64,000 nucleotides of DNA from NCBI RefSeq assembly GCF_000279535.1, contig NZ_ALCH01000004.1, positions 503,501 through 567,500 on the forward strand, given 5' to 3'. This document shows positions 27,654 to 36,756 of this stretch, in pieces; the stretch's first letter is position 1, and each line of letters opens with the position of its first letter. The notes beneath the pieces are model-generated. The model saw only the letters and a program-made list of their open reading frames with translations. It was not told the origin of the DNA and ran no database searches. This DNA comes from Streptococcus infantis SPAR10. Lineage in GTDB: Bacteria; Bacillota; Bacilli; Lactobacillales; Streptococcaceae. Position numbers and translations under genes: made by a program.

Positions 27654-28901
27654 TTAGTTACTTGCACCAGAAGTAGCATCAGCAGCTCCGTGGCCACCAT
27701 CACCATGTCCTCCAGCGTCAGATGCACCAGAAGTAGCATCGGCATCTCCGTGACCTCCTGCAGCAGGAGCAAAAGGTCCGCTACCGCCTACCAAACGTTG
27801 ACCAGTTTCTTTCAAGTACCAGTCAAGCCATGGTTGGAAGTTAAAGACAATTTCATTGATACCAGCATATGATCCATCAGGATAGTACATAGCTTGGTAG
27901 TTGTGAGTATTGATAACACCTGCAGGTGAACCAGGAACAATTGTACGTACGTATTCTTGGTTGCCATTGCGAAGCGTACCAATAACCCACTCAACGTTTT
28001 TCATACGTGCAGGTGGAAGTGATCCGTGAACTGTTGACATACGGCTACCAGATTGAGGTGGTACACGTTTCGCAAACATTGTTTCTGGATCTTGGTGAGC
28101 GTTGTTGTAGTATAGGAATTGGTTGTTGTCATCAGCATATGTCAACTCAAAAGGCATAGCTTTCAAGAACATATCGATTTGGTTAACTGTAAGGATACCA
28201 TGGTCAAGTTTAACGTATGTATCACCTGAAACAGCACCTGTAATTTCTGCAACTTTTTCTACCCATTCTGGATCATCAGGGTCAACTTCTGTAATAGTTG
28301 TGGCAATTGGTTTTCCACAATCCAAGTCTTCTGGTTCAATTGGTTTTGGTTTTTTCAAATTAGATACGACTCCTACGTATTTGACAAAGTTATCTAAGCA
28401 AGTTTCAAGGAATTTAACAGTTCCTTCGTTAATAATATTTCCTTTTGCATCAAAAGCTTCTTTGGCTTTTCCAAGAAGGAACTCATTACCTGGTAATGTG
28501 TAGGCATTTACTCCTGGTGCATCAAGAATTTTACGAAGGTGAACTTGAGCACGTGATGTTCCTTGATCGTAGTATGAAGCACCCACAATCATAACTGGTT
28601 TGTTTTCAAATGGATGAACTTCGTATGAAAGCCATTCAAGGACTGACTTAAGTGAAGCAGAAATAGTGTGGTTGTGCTCTGGAGTAGCAATAATCACACC
28701 ATCAGCTCGAGTAATTTTGTTGTAAAGAAGGCGTAACTGGAAGCTCTCGTCCCATTTTTCGTCTTGGTTAAACATTGGAACTTCATCGATTTCCAAAACT
28801 TCTAGTTCAAATTTAAATTTAAACTGACGGCGGATGAACTCCAAGAGTTTGCGGTTATATGATTGATCGTAGTTTGATCCAACAAGTCCAACAAATTTCA
28901 T
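27654..28901 (-). CDS. NADPH-dependent FMN reductase fused to a PAS-like domain, with ApbE-type flavinylation repeats
   Basis: The 415-residue protein has three parts. Residues about 1-190 are a flavodoxin-like FMN reductase (TPEHNHTISASLKSVLEWLS; MIVGASYYDQGTSRAQVHL). Residues about 220-350 look like a PAS domain of the type binding heme or flavin (LTYADDNNQFLYYNN; GSRMSTVHGSLPP). The C-terminal tail (about 365-415) is Gly/His/Asp/Ala-rich, with a 20-residue unit repeated twice, each holding DATSGAS (388-394 and 408-414). That matches the ApbE flavin-transfer motif. It has no signal peptide. Last gene of an operon with apbE and a second FMN reductase. The repeat also exists in DNA (27664-27695 versus 27724-27755), so copy number may vary. 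Confidence 0.85.
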   Translation of the reverse strand: MKFVGLVGSNYDQSYNRKLLEFIRRQFKFKFELEVLEIDEVPMFNQDEKWDESFQLRLLYNKITRADGVIIATPEHNHTISASLKSVLEWLSYEVHPFENKPVMIVGASYYDQGTSRAQVHLRKILDAPGVNAYTLPGNEFLLGKAKEAFDAKGNIINEGTVKFLETCLDNFVKYVGVVSNLKKPKPIEPEDLDCGKPIATTITEVDPDDPEWVEKVAEITGAVSGDTYVKLDHGILTVNQIDMFLKAMPFELTYADDNNQFLYYNNAHQDPETMFAKRVPPQSGSRMSTVHGSLPPARMKNVEWVIGTLRNGNQEYVRTIVPGSPAGVINTHNYQAMYYPDGSYAGINEIVFNFQPWLDWYLKETGQRLVGGSGPFAPAAGGHGDADATSGASDAGGHGDGGHGAADATSGASN

Positions 28902-28918
28902 TCTTTCGATCTCCTATC

Positions 28919-29524
28919 TTACAAATTTTCCCAATCAAAATCTTCAGCATCTTTGCGAAGAAGCTCTTGTGCATTACGCAATTTCTCAGTAACTTTAACA
29001 AAGATACGGAAGTCATCAAAGATGGCATCCAATTTCTTGATGACATCAAGATCTACCAAGTCACCATTTTGATCAAATGCTTGAAGAGAATGTGAAAGCA
29101 AGAATTCATCTGGGAGAACATTTGCTTTGATTTCAGGAGCATTAAGAATTTGACGAAGTTGCAATTGAGCACGTGATGAACCGAGTGTACCATATGAAGC
29201 ACCAGTAATCATGACAGGTTTGTTCAAAAGCGGGAATACACCATATGAAATCCAAGCAAGAGCGCTCATAAGAACAGCTGGGATTGAGTGGTCGTATTCT
29301 GGAGTACCGATAATAACTCCATCAGCAGCTTCGATTTTAGCAGCGATTTCCGTAGCTTCAGCTGGGATTTGTTTGTCAGCTGGTTTGTTAAATACAGGCA
29401 GATCTTTAATTTCTACCAATTCGATTTCTGCTTTGTCAGCAAAGTGTTTCTGCATATATTGAAGCAGTTGGCGGTTTGTGGAACGTTTTGAGTTAGTTCC
29501 TACAATAGCAATAAGTTTAAGCAT
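28919..29524 (-). CDS. NADPH-dependent FMN reductase
   Basis: A 201-residue single-domain flavodoxin-like reductase, homologous to the first half of the downstream gene. Both share the motifs IGTPEYDHSIPAVLMSALAW and GASYGTLGSSRAQLQLRQIL. I start at 29524 (GGAAAG site) rather than an upstream ATG at 29548 that overlaps the ribosome site. It probably supplies reduced FMN or transfers electrons to quinones or azo compounds. Middle gene of the apbE operon. Confidence 0.88.
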   Translation of the reverse strand: MLKLIAIVGTNSKRSTNRQLLQYMQKHFADKAEIELVEIKDLPVFNKPADKQIPAEATEIAAKIEAADGVIIGTPEYDHSIPAVLMSALAWISYGVFPLLNKPVMITGASYGTLGSSRAQLQLRQILNAPEIKANVLPDEFLLSHSLQAFDQNGDLVDLDVIKKLDAIFDDFRIFVKVTEKLRNAQELLRKDAEDFDWENL

Positions 29525-29558
29525 GGGCTTTCCTTTCTCTTTTTGCATTATTAATGAT

Positions 29559-30479
29559 TTATCGTTGGATACCAGATGAACAAGCTAGGCGTCCATCTTT
29601 GTCAATGAGGATGGCTTCGATACCATCAATATTTTCGACTTGCCACATAATAGAGGCGCTACGTTCGCCAAATAATCGTGTGGTCCATATCTCGCCGTCA
29701 ACAGAGCGGTCAGATATAATGGTTAAACTAGCTAAATCCGTTTCAATAGGATAGCCTGTTTCACTATCGAAAATGTGGTGGTAATCCTTGCCATTGATTT
29801 CAAGATGCCGTTCATAAATCCCAGATGTAACCACTGATTTTCCAGTAATGGATAAGGTCATCAGGTGATTACCGCGTGGATTACTTGGATCTTGAATGCC
29901 GATTTGCCACGGACGTCCATCTTTTGATTGGTTGTTCCCAATTGTGAGGATGTTTCCTCCAAGATTGATAAGAGCAGAAGTGACGCCGTTTTCTTTTAAG
30001 AAAGCTGCAACCTTATCTGCACTGTACCCCTTTGCTAAACACCCTAAGTCAATTTTCATTCTCTTTTTTTCTAGGAAAACTGTAGAATTGACTGAATCGA
30101 GTTTAATAAGATGAGGGTCTATTAGTGGTAAGGCTGAAGCAATTTCTTCAAGGCTTGCAACCTTTGCATCGGAAAAACCAATACGCCAGGTTTGAACCAA
30201 AGGCCCTATACTAATATTGAGATGACTTTTAGGAGCTAGACTGTGTTCTAGGCCTAATGAAATAAGCTCAAACAAATCAGGGTGGACTTTAACTGGGGCA
30301 ATACCTGCCTGATAGTTAATTTCCATTAATTCAGATTCAGTACTGTTAGCATTGAAGCGGAATTCAAGTTCCTTGAGCAAATCAAAAGCTTGACGGAGAA
30401 GATTATCGGCTTGTTCATGTACTAAGGAAATAGTAATCGTAGTTCCCATTAATCGCTCAGATGATGAACTAAGAGGCAA
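29559..30479 (-). CDS. apbE: FAD:protein FMN transferase ApbE
   Basis: The 306-residue protein transfers FMN from FAD onto Thr/Ser in target proteins. Family blocks are intact: GPLVQTWRIG, DLGCLAKGYSADK (Mg/FAD site), SALINLGGNI, SGIYERHLEING and HHIFDSETGYP. There is no N-terminal signal peptide or lipobox, whereas many bacterial ApbE proteins are exported lipoproteins, so it should act in the cytoplasm. The start is a TTG behind AAGGGAG. First gene of the minus-strand operon, with a DATSGAS-containing reductase as candidate substrate downstream. Confidence 0.88.
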   Translation of the reverse strand: MPLSSSSERLMGTTITISLVHEQADNLLRQAFDLLKELEFRFNANSTESELMEINYQAGIAPVKVHPDLFELISLGLEHSLAPKSHLNISIGPLVQTWRIGFSDAKVASLEEIASALPLIDPHLIKLDSVNSTVFLEKKRMKIDLGCLAKGYSADKVAAFLKENGVTSALINLGGNILTIGNNQSKDGRPWQIGIQDPSNPRGNHLMTLSITGKSVVTSGIYERHLEINGKDYHHIFDSETGYPIETDLASLTIISDRSVDGEIWTTRLFGERSASIMWQVENIDGIEAILIDKDGRLACSSGIQR

Positions 30480-30568
30480 AGAATCAACTCCCTTCGAATC
30501 ACTAGGAAATAGCTACAAATCTTAAATGAATAAGAAATTAAGAATTTATAATTTATTTCCATATAAAT

Positions 30569-30597
30569 AGAATATCATAAAGTCAGCGTTTTCACAA
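30569..30597 (-). promoter_or_regulatory. Promoter of the apbE operon
   Basis: On the minus strand: -35 TTGTGA, 17-bp spacer, -10 TATTCT with TGA extension. Diverges from the nox promoter 132 bp away. Confidence 0.55.
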
Positions 30598-30729
30598 ATC
30601 ATTTTTTACAAAAAGTCAAGAAATATGCTTAAAAAATTAAAAACAGCTCCAAATCAATGAGGACTCTTTGAAAAAAATTGATATATCTTTCAAAAACTTT
30701 CTTAAATGACACCAAACGGGTCAAAAGTC

Positions 30730-30758
30730 TTGAAAACGTTAACAGATAATGGTATACT
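30730..30758 (+). promoter_or_regulatory. nox promoter with overlapping cre site
   Basis: -35 TTGAAA, 17-bp spacer, -10 TATACT with TGG extension. TGAAAACGTTAACA at 30731-30744 matches the CcpA binding consensus (TGNAANCGNWNNCW) at every defined position and covers the -35. CcpA should therefore affect nox transcription. Confidence 0.7.
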
Positions 30759-30796
30759 TGAGAGGTAAATAAAAAAATAAAGGTAGGATTTATCTT

Positions 30797-32176
30797 ATGA
30801 GTAAAATCGTAGTCGTGGGTGCTAACCACGCTGGAACTGCATGTATCAACACTATGTTGGACAACTTTGGAAACGAAAACGAAATCGTTGTATTTGACCA
30901 AAACTCAAACATTTCATTCCTTGGATGTGGAATGGCTCTTTGGATTGGTGAACAAATCGACGGCGCTGAAGGATTGTTCTACTCTGATAAAGAAAAATTG
31001 GAAGCAAAAGGTGCTAAAGTTTATATGAACTCACCTGTTCTTTCAATTGACTATGATAATAAAGTTGTGACAGCAGAAGTTGAAGGTCAAGAACACAAAG
31101 AGTCTTATGACAAATTGATCTTTGCGACTGGTTCAACTCCAATCTTGCCACCAATCGAAGGCGTTGAAATCGTTAAAGGTAACCGTGAGTTCAAAGCAAC
31201 TCTTGAAAACGTACAATTCGTTAAATTGTACCAAAACGCAGAAGAAGTTATCAACAAACTTGCTGACAAGAGCAAACACCTTGAGCGTATTGCTGTTGTA
31301 GGTGGTGGTTACATCGGTGTTGAGCTTGCTGAAGCTTTCGAACGTCTTGGAAAAGAAGTTGTACTTGTTGATATCGTTGACACTGTATTGAACGGATACT
31401 ATGACAAAGACTTCACACAAATGATGGCTAAAAACTTGGAAGACCACAACATCCGTTTGGCACTTGGTCAAACTGTTAAAGCTATCGAAGGTGAAGGAAA
31501 AGTTGAACGCTTGATCACTGACAAAGAAACATTTGATGTGGATATGGTTGTTCTTGCAGTTGGTTTCCGTCCAAACACTGCACTTGCTGATGGTAAGATC
31601 GAACTCTTCCGTAACGGTGCTTTCCTTGTTGACAAGAAACAAGAAACATCTATCCCAGGTGTATATGCTGTTGGTGACTGTGCGACTGTTTATGACAACG
31701 CTCGTAAAGACACTAGCTACATCGCTCTTGCATCAAACGCTGTTCGTACTGGTATCGTTGGTGCATACAATGCTTGTGGACATGAGCTTGAAGGAATCGG
31801 TGTTCAAGGATCAAATGGTATCTCAATCTATGGTCTTCACATGGTTTCAACTGGTTTGACACTTGAAAAAGCAAAAGCTGCTGGTTACAACGCAACTGAA
31901 ACTGGATTTAACGACCTTCAAAAGCCAGAATTTATGAAGCATGACAACTATGAAGTAGCTATCAAGATTGTCTTTGATAAAGACAGCCGTGAAATCCTTG
32001 GTGCTCAAATGGTATCTCGTGATTCAGCAATTAGCATGGGAATTCACATGTTCTCACTTGCTATTCAAGAACACGTTACAATTGATAAATTAGCATTGAC
32101 AGACCTATTCTTCTTGCCACACTTCAATAAACCATACAACTACATCACAATGGCTGCACTTACAGCAGAAAAATAA
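30797..32176 (+). CDS. nox: Water-forming NADH oxidase
   Basis: The 459-residue flavoprotein reduces O2 to water with NADH, consuming oxygen and regenerating NAD+ in the cytoplasm. Seen: N-terminal FAD motif [12 protein letters not shown], the redox-active Cys44 in [10 protein letters not shown], the NADH-binding [12 protein letters not shown], and YAVGDCATV. Codon use is strongly biased (high expression). Monocistronic, with a consensus promoter, cre site and strong terminator. It diverges from the apbE flavin operon. Confidence 0.97.
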   Translation: MSKIVVVGANHAGTACINTMLDNFGNENEIVVFDQNSNISFLGCGMALWIGEQIDGAEGLFYSDKEKLEAKGAKVYMNSPVLSIDYDNKVVTAEVEGQEHKESYDKLIFATGSTPILPPIEGVEIVKGNREFKATLENVQFVKLYQNAEEVINKLADKSKHLERIAVVGGGYIGVELAEAFERLGKEVVLVDIVDTVLNGYYDKDFTQMMAKNLEDHNIRLALGQTVKAIEGEGKVERLITDKETFDVDMVVLAVGFRPNTALADGKIELFRNGAFLVDKKQETSIPGVYAVGDCATVYDNARKDTSYIALASNAVRTGIVGAYNACGHELEGIGVQGSNGISIYGLHMVSTGLTLEKAKAAGYNATETGFNDLQKPEFMKHDNYEVAIKIVFDKDSREILGAQMVSRDSAISMGIHMFSLAIQEHVTIDKLALTDLFFLPHFNKPYNYITMAALTAEK

Positions 32177-32192
32177 TTGATGATATGTCAAT

Positions 32193-32230
32193 AAAAAAAG
32201 TAACTTCAACTATTGAAGTTACTTTTTTAT
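32193..32230. terminator. Bidirectional terminator between nox and yitT
   Basis: Long A-run, GTAACTTCAA, loop CTA, TTGAAGTTAC, long T-run. Near-perfect symmetry serves both converging genes. Confidence 0.9.
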
Positions 32231-32237
32231 TTTTAGG

Positions 32238-33098
32238 TTAAGAAACCTCGTCTCTTGCTGGGAAAGTAAACCCTTCCCCAAGGATTTCGTGAGCTTCCGT
32301 GATAGTGATAAAGGCCATCGGATCAACTGTATGAATCATTTCTTTCATCTTGACAATTTCATTTCTTGCGACAATACAGTAAATAATCTTTAAGTCCTTT
32401 TGGCTATAGTAGCCTTGTCCTGAGATAAAGGTAACACCACGACCGAGTTCTTCGTTAATTTTATCGGCTAATTCCATCGGTTTTTGAGTGATAATCATAA
32501 ATCCTTTTCCAGCATATCCCCCCTCACCGATTAAGTCAATAACTCTTGAAACGATGAAGTCAAATAAGAGAGTATAGGTTACAAGACGTAGGTCTTGGAA
32601 GATGATTAAAATCAGCATCAGAATTAGAAAATCAAGTCCAAAAAGCAATTTTCCAACAGAGATATTGGTGTATTTATTAAGGATACGAGCGACAATATCG
32701 GTTCCACCAGTTGTTCCACCCGCATTGAAAATAACACCAAGCCCAACACCTAGGAGGACACCAGCTACTAAAGCAACCACAACAAGATCTCCTTCAAGGT
32801 TAAACTGAAGAGGAATTTTTTCAAAGATAGCTAACCAGACGGAGACGGCAATGGTTCCAAGTAGACTGGAATATAGTGATCTTAGTCCAAATATTTTCCA
32901 AGCTAGTAGGAAGAGAGGGATATTAATCAAGATATTCATCAGCGAAATAGGGATGTTAAAGAGGTAATAGGTAATCAAGGTTATCCCTGTTGCTCCACCT
33001 TCGAACAAGTGATGTGGAACAACAAAATAAGTAAGTCCGAAGGCGAAGATAGCAGCTCCGAATATAATAGTTATAGTTGATTTAATATGCCGTAGCAT
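32238..33098 (-). CDS. YitT family membrane protein (DUF161/DUF2179)
   Basis: A 286-residue protein: about five membrane helices (1-200, DUF161; GGTTGGTDIVARIL motif) followed by a soluble DUF2179 domain (about 215-275). YitT proteins are common in Gram-positives, and their function is not settled. It lies between nox and pavA on the minus strand, with its own ribosome site. Confidence 0.88.
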   Translation of the reverse strand: MLRHIKSTITIIFGAAIFAFGLTYFVVPHHLFEGGATGITLITYYLFNIPISLMNILINIPLFLLAWKIFGLRSLYSSLLGTIAVSVWLAIFEKIPLQFNLEGDLVVVALVAGVLLGVGLGVIFNAGGTTGGTDIVARILNKYTNISVGKLLFGLDFLILMLILIIFQDLRLVTYTLLFDFIVSRVIDLIGEGGYAGKGFMIITQKPMELADKINEELGRGVTFISGQGYYSQKDLKIIYCIVARNEIVKMKEMIHTVDPMAFITITEAHEILGEGFTFPARDEVS

Positions 33099-33160
33099 TG
33101 AGCTCCCCTCCTATTTTTGTGTAAAAGTGAAGTAATAATATTTTTAAAATAAGACTGATA

Positions 33161-34813
33161 TTACATTTTCATGGATTCAATTTTCTCGGAATCAGGTGTA
33201 ACACGAAGAGTTTTTTGACCGGTATAGGTAACAAAACCAGGTTTTCCACCAGTCGGTTTATTGAGTTTTTTAACCTCAATCATATCAACTTGAACGAGAT
33301 TAGAAAGACGTCCTTTCGAATAGTAGGCTGCGAGTTCTGCAGCATCTGTCTTGACTTCGTCAGAAGGATTGAGGTTTCCTGAGATGACCACGTGGCTTCC
33401 TGGGATATCCTTAGCATGGAACCAAAGTTCCTCTTTGCGTGCAATCTTAAAGGTTAGTTCCTCGTTTTGAAGATTGTTTCGTCCAACGAGAATAATGGTC
33501 TTACCATCGCTAGCCAGATATTTCTCTGGCTTTTTACGCTTTTGAATTTTTTCGCGTTGGCGTCTTCTAATAAAGCCTGTTTGAATTAATTCTTCACGAA
33601 TTTCAGCAATTTCATCTAGCCCAGCTTGGTTGAGTACCGTTTCTACACTTTCCAGATAGAGAATAGTAGCCTTGGTTTCTTCAATTAGATCAGTCAGATA
33701 TTTAACAGCCTCTTTTAACTTCTGATAACGTTTGAAGTATTTTTGAGCATTTTGATTTGGTGTTAAAGCTTTATCGAGAGAAATAGTGATAGGCTGATTG
33801 GTGTAGTAGTTATCTAAGACGACTTGGTCCTGGTCATTTGGAACTTGATGAAGAAAAGTCGTTAGTAATTCACCTTTTTGTCGGAATTCCTCAGCGTTTT
33901 CAGTAGCCTGAAGTTCTTTTTCTTGCTTCTTCAGTTTTTGCCGATTTTTTTGTAGTTCATTTTCAACACGACGAATGAGTTCACTAGCCTGTTGTTTGAC
34001 ACGATCACGTTCTGCCTTATCTTTGTAAAAAACATCAAGAAGTTGAGATAAGCTTGAAAAATGTCCTTCAATTTTAGTTGAAAAAGGGACACAAGAAAAA
34101 GACTTATCAGTTAAGCAAGGCTTGGTTTCTTGCTTAAAAAAGTCACGAAATTTAGAAAGCCTATTATCAGTTAATAAATTCTCTAATTCAATTGCCGTAT
34201 CACGGCCTAAACCTTGAAAGAGGCTTTGAAGGTTTTTAGCAGTCAATTCCTGTGTTTGTAGGATTTCAAAAAGTTTTTCATCCTTAATGGTAAAAGGATT
34301 GAGGGCCTCTGTACTTGGTGGAGCTATGTAAGTTGCACCAGGTAGGAGTGTACGGTAACTATTTTGAGAGAAACCAATGTGCTTGATAACTTCAAGAACT
34401 TTGTTGCTAGACTTATCTACGAGGAGGATATTACTATGTTTACCCATAATCTCAATGATGAGGGCGGCTTGAATATCGTCCCCAATCTCATTCTTGTTAG
34501 AAACAGTGATTTCAACGATTCGATCGTTTTCAATCTGCTCGATAGACTCGATAACAGCACCCTGTAAATATTTCCTTAAAACCATGATAAAGGTAGAAGG
34601 TTGAGCAGGGTTTTCGAAGGTTGTTTCTGTCAACTGAATGCGTCCAAAAACAGGATGAGCAGAAAGGAGCAGACGATGACTTTGGCGATTGCTTCGAATT
34701 TGCAAGACTAATTCTTGTTCAAAAGGTTGATTAATTTTCTGGATACGACCATTTACTAATTCTGTTCGTAATTCCTCAACCATGTGGTGTAAAAAAAATC
34801 CGTCAAATGACAT
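33161..34813 (-). CDS. pavA: NFACT-family protein RqcH / fibronectin-binding protein PavA
   Basis: The 550-residue protein has the NFACT-N domain (1-about 170), helix-hairpin and long coiled coil (about 280-420), and the NFACT-R domain (about 440-540; EELWFHAKDIPGSHVVI). The family (RqcH in Bacillus) binds stalled 50S subunits and adds alanine tails. In streptococci the same protein was described as the adhesin PavA, although it has no signal peptide. The symbol reflects the pneumococcal name. Monocistronic with a -10 upstream. Confidence 0.95.
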   Translation of the reverse strand: MSFDGFFLHHMVEELRTELVNGRIQKINQPFEQELVLQIRSNRQSHRLLLSAHPVFGRIQLTETTFENPAQPSTFIMVLRKYLQGAVIESIEQIENDRIVEITVSNKNEIGDDIQAALIIEIMGKHSNILLVDKSSNKVLEVIKHIGFSQNSYRTLLPGATYIAPPSTEALNPFTIKDEKLFEILQTQELTAKNLQSLFQGLGRDTAIELENLLTDNRLSKFRDFFKQETKPCLTDKSFSCVPFSTKIEGHFSSLSQLLDVFYKDKAERDRVKQQASELIRRVENELQKNRQKLKKQEKELQATENAEEFRQKGELLTTFLHQVPNDQDQVVLDNYYTNQPITISLDKALTPNQNAQKYFKRYQKLKEAVKYLTDLIEETKATILYLESVETVLNQAGLDEIAEIREELIQTGFIRRRQREKIQKRKKPEKYLASDGKTIILVGRNNLQNEELTFKIARKEELWFHAKDIPGSHVVISGNLNPSDEVKTDAAELAAYYSKGRLSNLVQVDMIEVKKLNKPTGGKPGFVTYTGQKTLRVTPDSEKIESMKM

Positions 34814-34843
34814 GGTTCTCTCCTCGTGATTGTATTACATAGT

Positions 34844-34849
34844 ATTATA
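34844..34849 (-). promoter_or_regulatory. -10 element of the pavA promoter
   Basis: Minus-strand TATAAT 31 nt before the start codon. The -35 is weak. Diverges from the ybeY promoter, with the two -10 elements about 33 bp apart. Confidence 0.5.
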
Positions 34850-34879
34850 TCAAAAAGGTAGAATAAAATCATAGAAATA

Positions 34880-34888
34880 TGGTATAAT
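34880..34888 (+). promoter_or_regulatory. Extended -10 promoter of the ybeY operon
   Basis: TGGTATAAT 30 nt before ybeY. The operon probably runs ybeY-dgkA-era-mutM-coaE, judged by overlaps and short gaps. Confidence 0.6.
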
Positions 34889-34917
34889 AAAGCCAAGTAA
34901 AGAGAATCGAGAAACAC

Positions 34918-35415
34918 ATGTTTATTGAAATAGTAGATGAAACTGGAAAAGTTTCAAACGAAATTCTACAACAAACTCAAGAAATTTTAGAGTTTGCTGC
35001 CAAAAAGTTAGGAAAAGAAGACAAGGAGATGGCAGTTACTTTTGTGACGAATGAGCGGAGTCATGAACTCAATTTAGAGTATCGAGATACAGATCGTCCA
35101 ACTGATGTCATCAGTCTTGAATACAAGCCCGAGCTAGAGATTTCTTTTGATGAAGAAGATTTAGCCAATGATCCTGACTTGGCAGATATGCTGTCAGAAT
35201 TTGATGCCTATATCGGTGAACTATTCATCTCTATTGATAAAGCGCATGAGCAAGCTGAAGAATACGGTCATAGTTTTGAACGTGAGATGGGCTTCTTAGC
35301 AGTTCACGGCTTTTTACATATTAACGGTTATGATCACTACACTCCGGAAGAAGAAGCGGAAATGTTCGGTTTACAAGAAGAAATTTTAACAGCCTATGGA
35401 CTCACAAGACAATAA
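34918..35415 (+). CDS. ybeY: Endoribonuclease YbeY (rRNA maturation)
   Basis: A 165-residue metal-dependent RNase with the three-histidine site [11 protein letters not shown] near residue 126. It acts in 16S rRNA 3' end maturation and ribosome quality control. First gene of an operon that includes era, whose GTPase also works on the 16S 3' end. Overlaps dgkA by 20 nt. Confidence 0.95.
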   Translation: MFIEIVDETGKVSNEILQQTQEILEFAAKKLGKEDKEMAVTFVTNERSHELNLEYRDTDRPTDVISLEYKPELEISFDEEDLANDPDLADMLSEFDAYIGELFISIDKAHEQAEEYGHSFEREMGFLAVHGFLHINGYDHYTPEEEAEMFGLQEEILTAYGLTRQ

Positions 35416-35791
35416 ACGAAAATGGAAGAATCGCGACTTGCTCTCAAGTTTAGATTTTGCCCTGACAGGTATTTTTACTGCCATAAAAGAAGAGCGTAAT
35501 ATGAGAAAGCATGCAGTGACTTCTCTCTTAGTTCTACTTGCAGGCATTGTTTTTCAAGTTTCCAGAATTGAATGGCTCTTTCTCCTATTAAGCATTTTTT
35601 TAGTAATTGCTTTTGAGATTTTGAATTCTGCTATTGAAAATGTAGTGGATTTGGCTAGCCATTATCACTTCGATATGCTTGCAAAGAAGGCTAAAGACAT
35701 GGCTGCAGGTGCAGTTCTTGTAGTGTCTTTATTTGCTGCAGTGACTGGACTTATTATTTTCATCCCTAGGATTTGGGATTTGCTATTTTAA
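35396..35791 (+). CDS. dgkA: Undecaprenol / diacylglycerol kinase
   Basis: A 131-residue small membrane kinase with three helices and the family motif [16 protein letters not shown] (about residues 65-80). It recycles undecaprenol for cell wall synthesis. The start at 35396 overlaps the ybeY end by 20 nt. The ribosome site is weak, suggesting coupling. Confidence 0.92.
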   Translation: MDSQDNKRKWKNRDLLSSLDFALTGIFTAIKEERNMRKHAVTSLLVLLAGIVFQVSRIEWLFLLLSIFLVIAFEILNSAIENVVDLASHYHFDMLAKKAKDMAAGAVLVVSLFAAVTGLIIFIPRIWDLLF

Positions 35792-35808
35792 ACATTATAG
35801 AGGTAACT

Positions 35809-36708
35809 ATGACATTTAAATCAGGCTTTGTAGCTATTTTAGGACGTCCTAACGTCGGGAAGTCAACTTTTTTGAATCATGTCATGGGGCAAAAGATTGC
35901 CATCATGAGTGATAAGGCGCAGACGACGCGTAACAAGATTATGGGAATCTACACTACTGATAAGGAACAAATCGTCTTTATCGATACCCCAGGGATTCAT
36001 AAGCCTAAGACTGCCCTTGGAGATTTCATGGTTGAGTCTGCCTACAGTACACTTCGAGAAGTCGATACAGTTCTCTTCATGGTCCCAGCAGACGAGCCAC
36101 GAGGCAAGGGCGACGATATGATTATCGAACGCCTCAAGGCTGCTAAAGTACCTGTCATTCTAGTGGTCAACAAGATTGATAAGGTGCACCCAGACCAACT
36201 TTTGGCCCAAATCGATGATTTCCGTAATCAGATGGACTTTAAGGAAATTGTACCGATTTCAGCTCTACAAGGAAATAATGTTTCGCGTTTGATTGATATT
36301 TTGAGCGAAAACTTAGAAGAAGGTTTCCAATATTTCCCGTCAGATCAAATCACCGATCACCCAGAACGTTTCCTAGTATCAGAGATGATTCGTGAAAAAG
36401 TGTTACACTTAACTCGTGAAGAAATTCCACACTCAGTTGCAGTAGTGGTTGATTCTATGAAACGAGATGAAGAGACTGACAAGGTTCATATCCGAGCAAC
36501 CATTATGGTCGAGCGTGACAGCCAAAAAGGAATTATCATCGGTAAAGGCGGTGCCATGCTCAAGAAAATTGGTACCATGGCTCGTAAAGATATCGAACTC
36601 ATGCTAGGAGACAAGGTCTTCCTAGAAACATGGGTCAAGGTCAAGAAAAATTGGCGCGATAAGAAATTAGATCTTGCCGATTTTGGTTACAATGAAAAAG
36701 AATATTAA
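35809..36708 (+). CDS. era: GTPase Era
   Basis: A 299-residue ribosome assembly GTPase with P-loop [10 protein letters not shown] (about 12-21), [12 protein letters not shown] and the C-terminal KH domain (about 200-290, [14 protein letters not shown]). Starts [12 protein letters not shown] at 35809, and an in-frame ATG 36 nt upstream lies in dgkA. Binds the 3' end of 16S rRNA, fitting its linkage to ybeY. Confidence 0.97.
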   Translation: MTFKSGFVAILGRPNVGKSTFLNHVMGQKIAIMSDKAQTTRNKIMGIYTTDKEQIVFIDTPGIHKPKTALGDFMVESAYSTLREVDTVLFMVPADEPRGKGDDMIIERLKAAKVPVILVVNKIDKVHPDQLLAQIDDFRNQMDFKEIVPISALQGNNVSRLIDILSENLEEGFQYFPSDQITDHPERFLVSEMIREKVLHLTREEIPHSVAVVVDSMKRDEETDKVHIRATIMVERDSQKGIIIGKGGAMLKKIGTMARKDIELMLGDKVFLETWVKVKKNWRDKKLDLADFGYNEKEY

Positions 36709-36756
36709 GAAGAGGTGGGCAGGAGCCTGCTTCTTGTTTTTAGAGAAGGAGGAGCT

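Noticed and set aside
30575-30625. Rex (NADH-sensing) operator in the apbE-nox gap
   Set aside because: Only a half site (TTGTGAAAA) is present, and it serves as the apbE -35. There is no second arm at the right distance.
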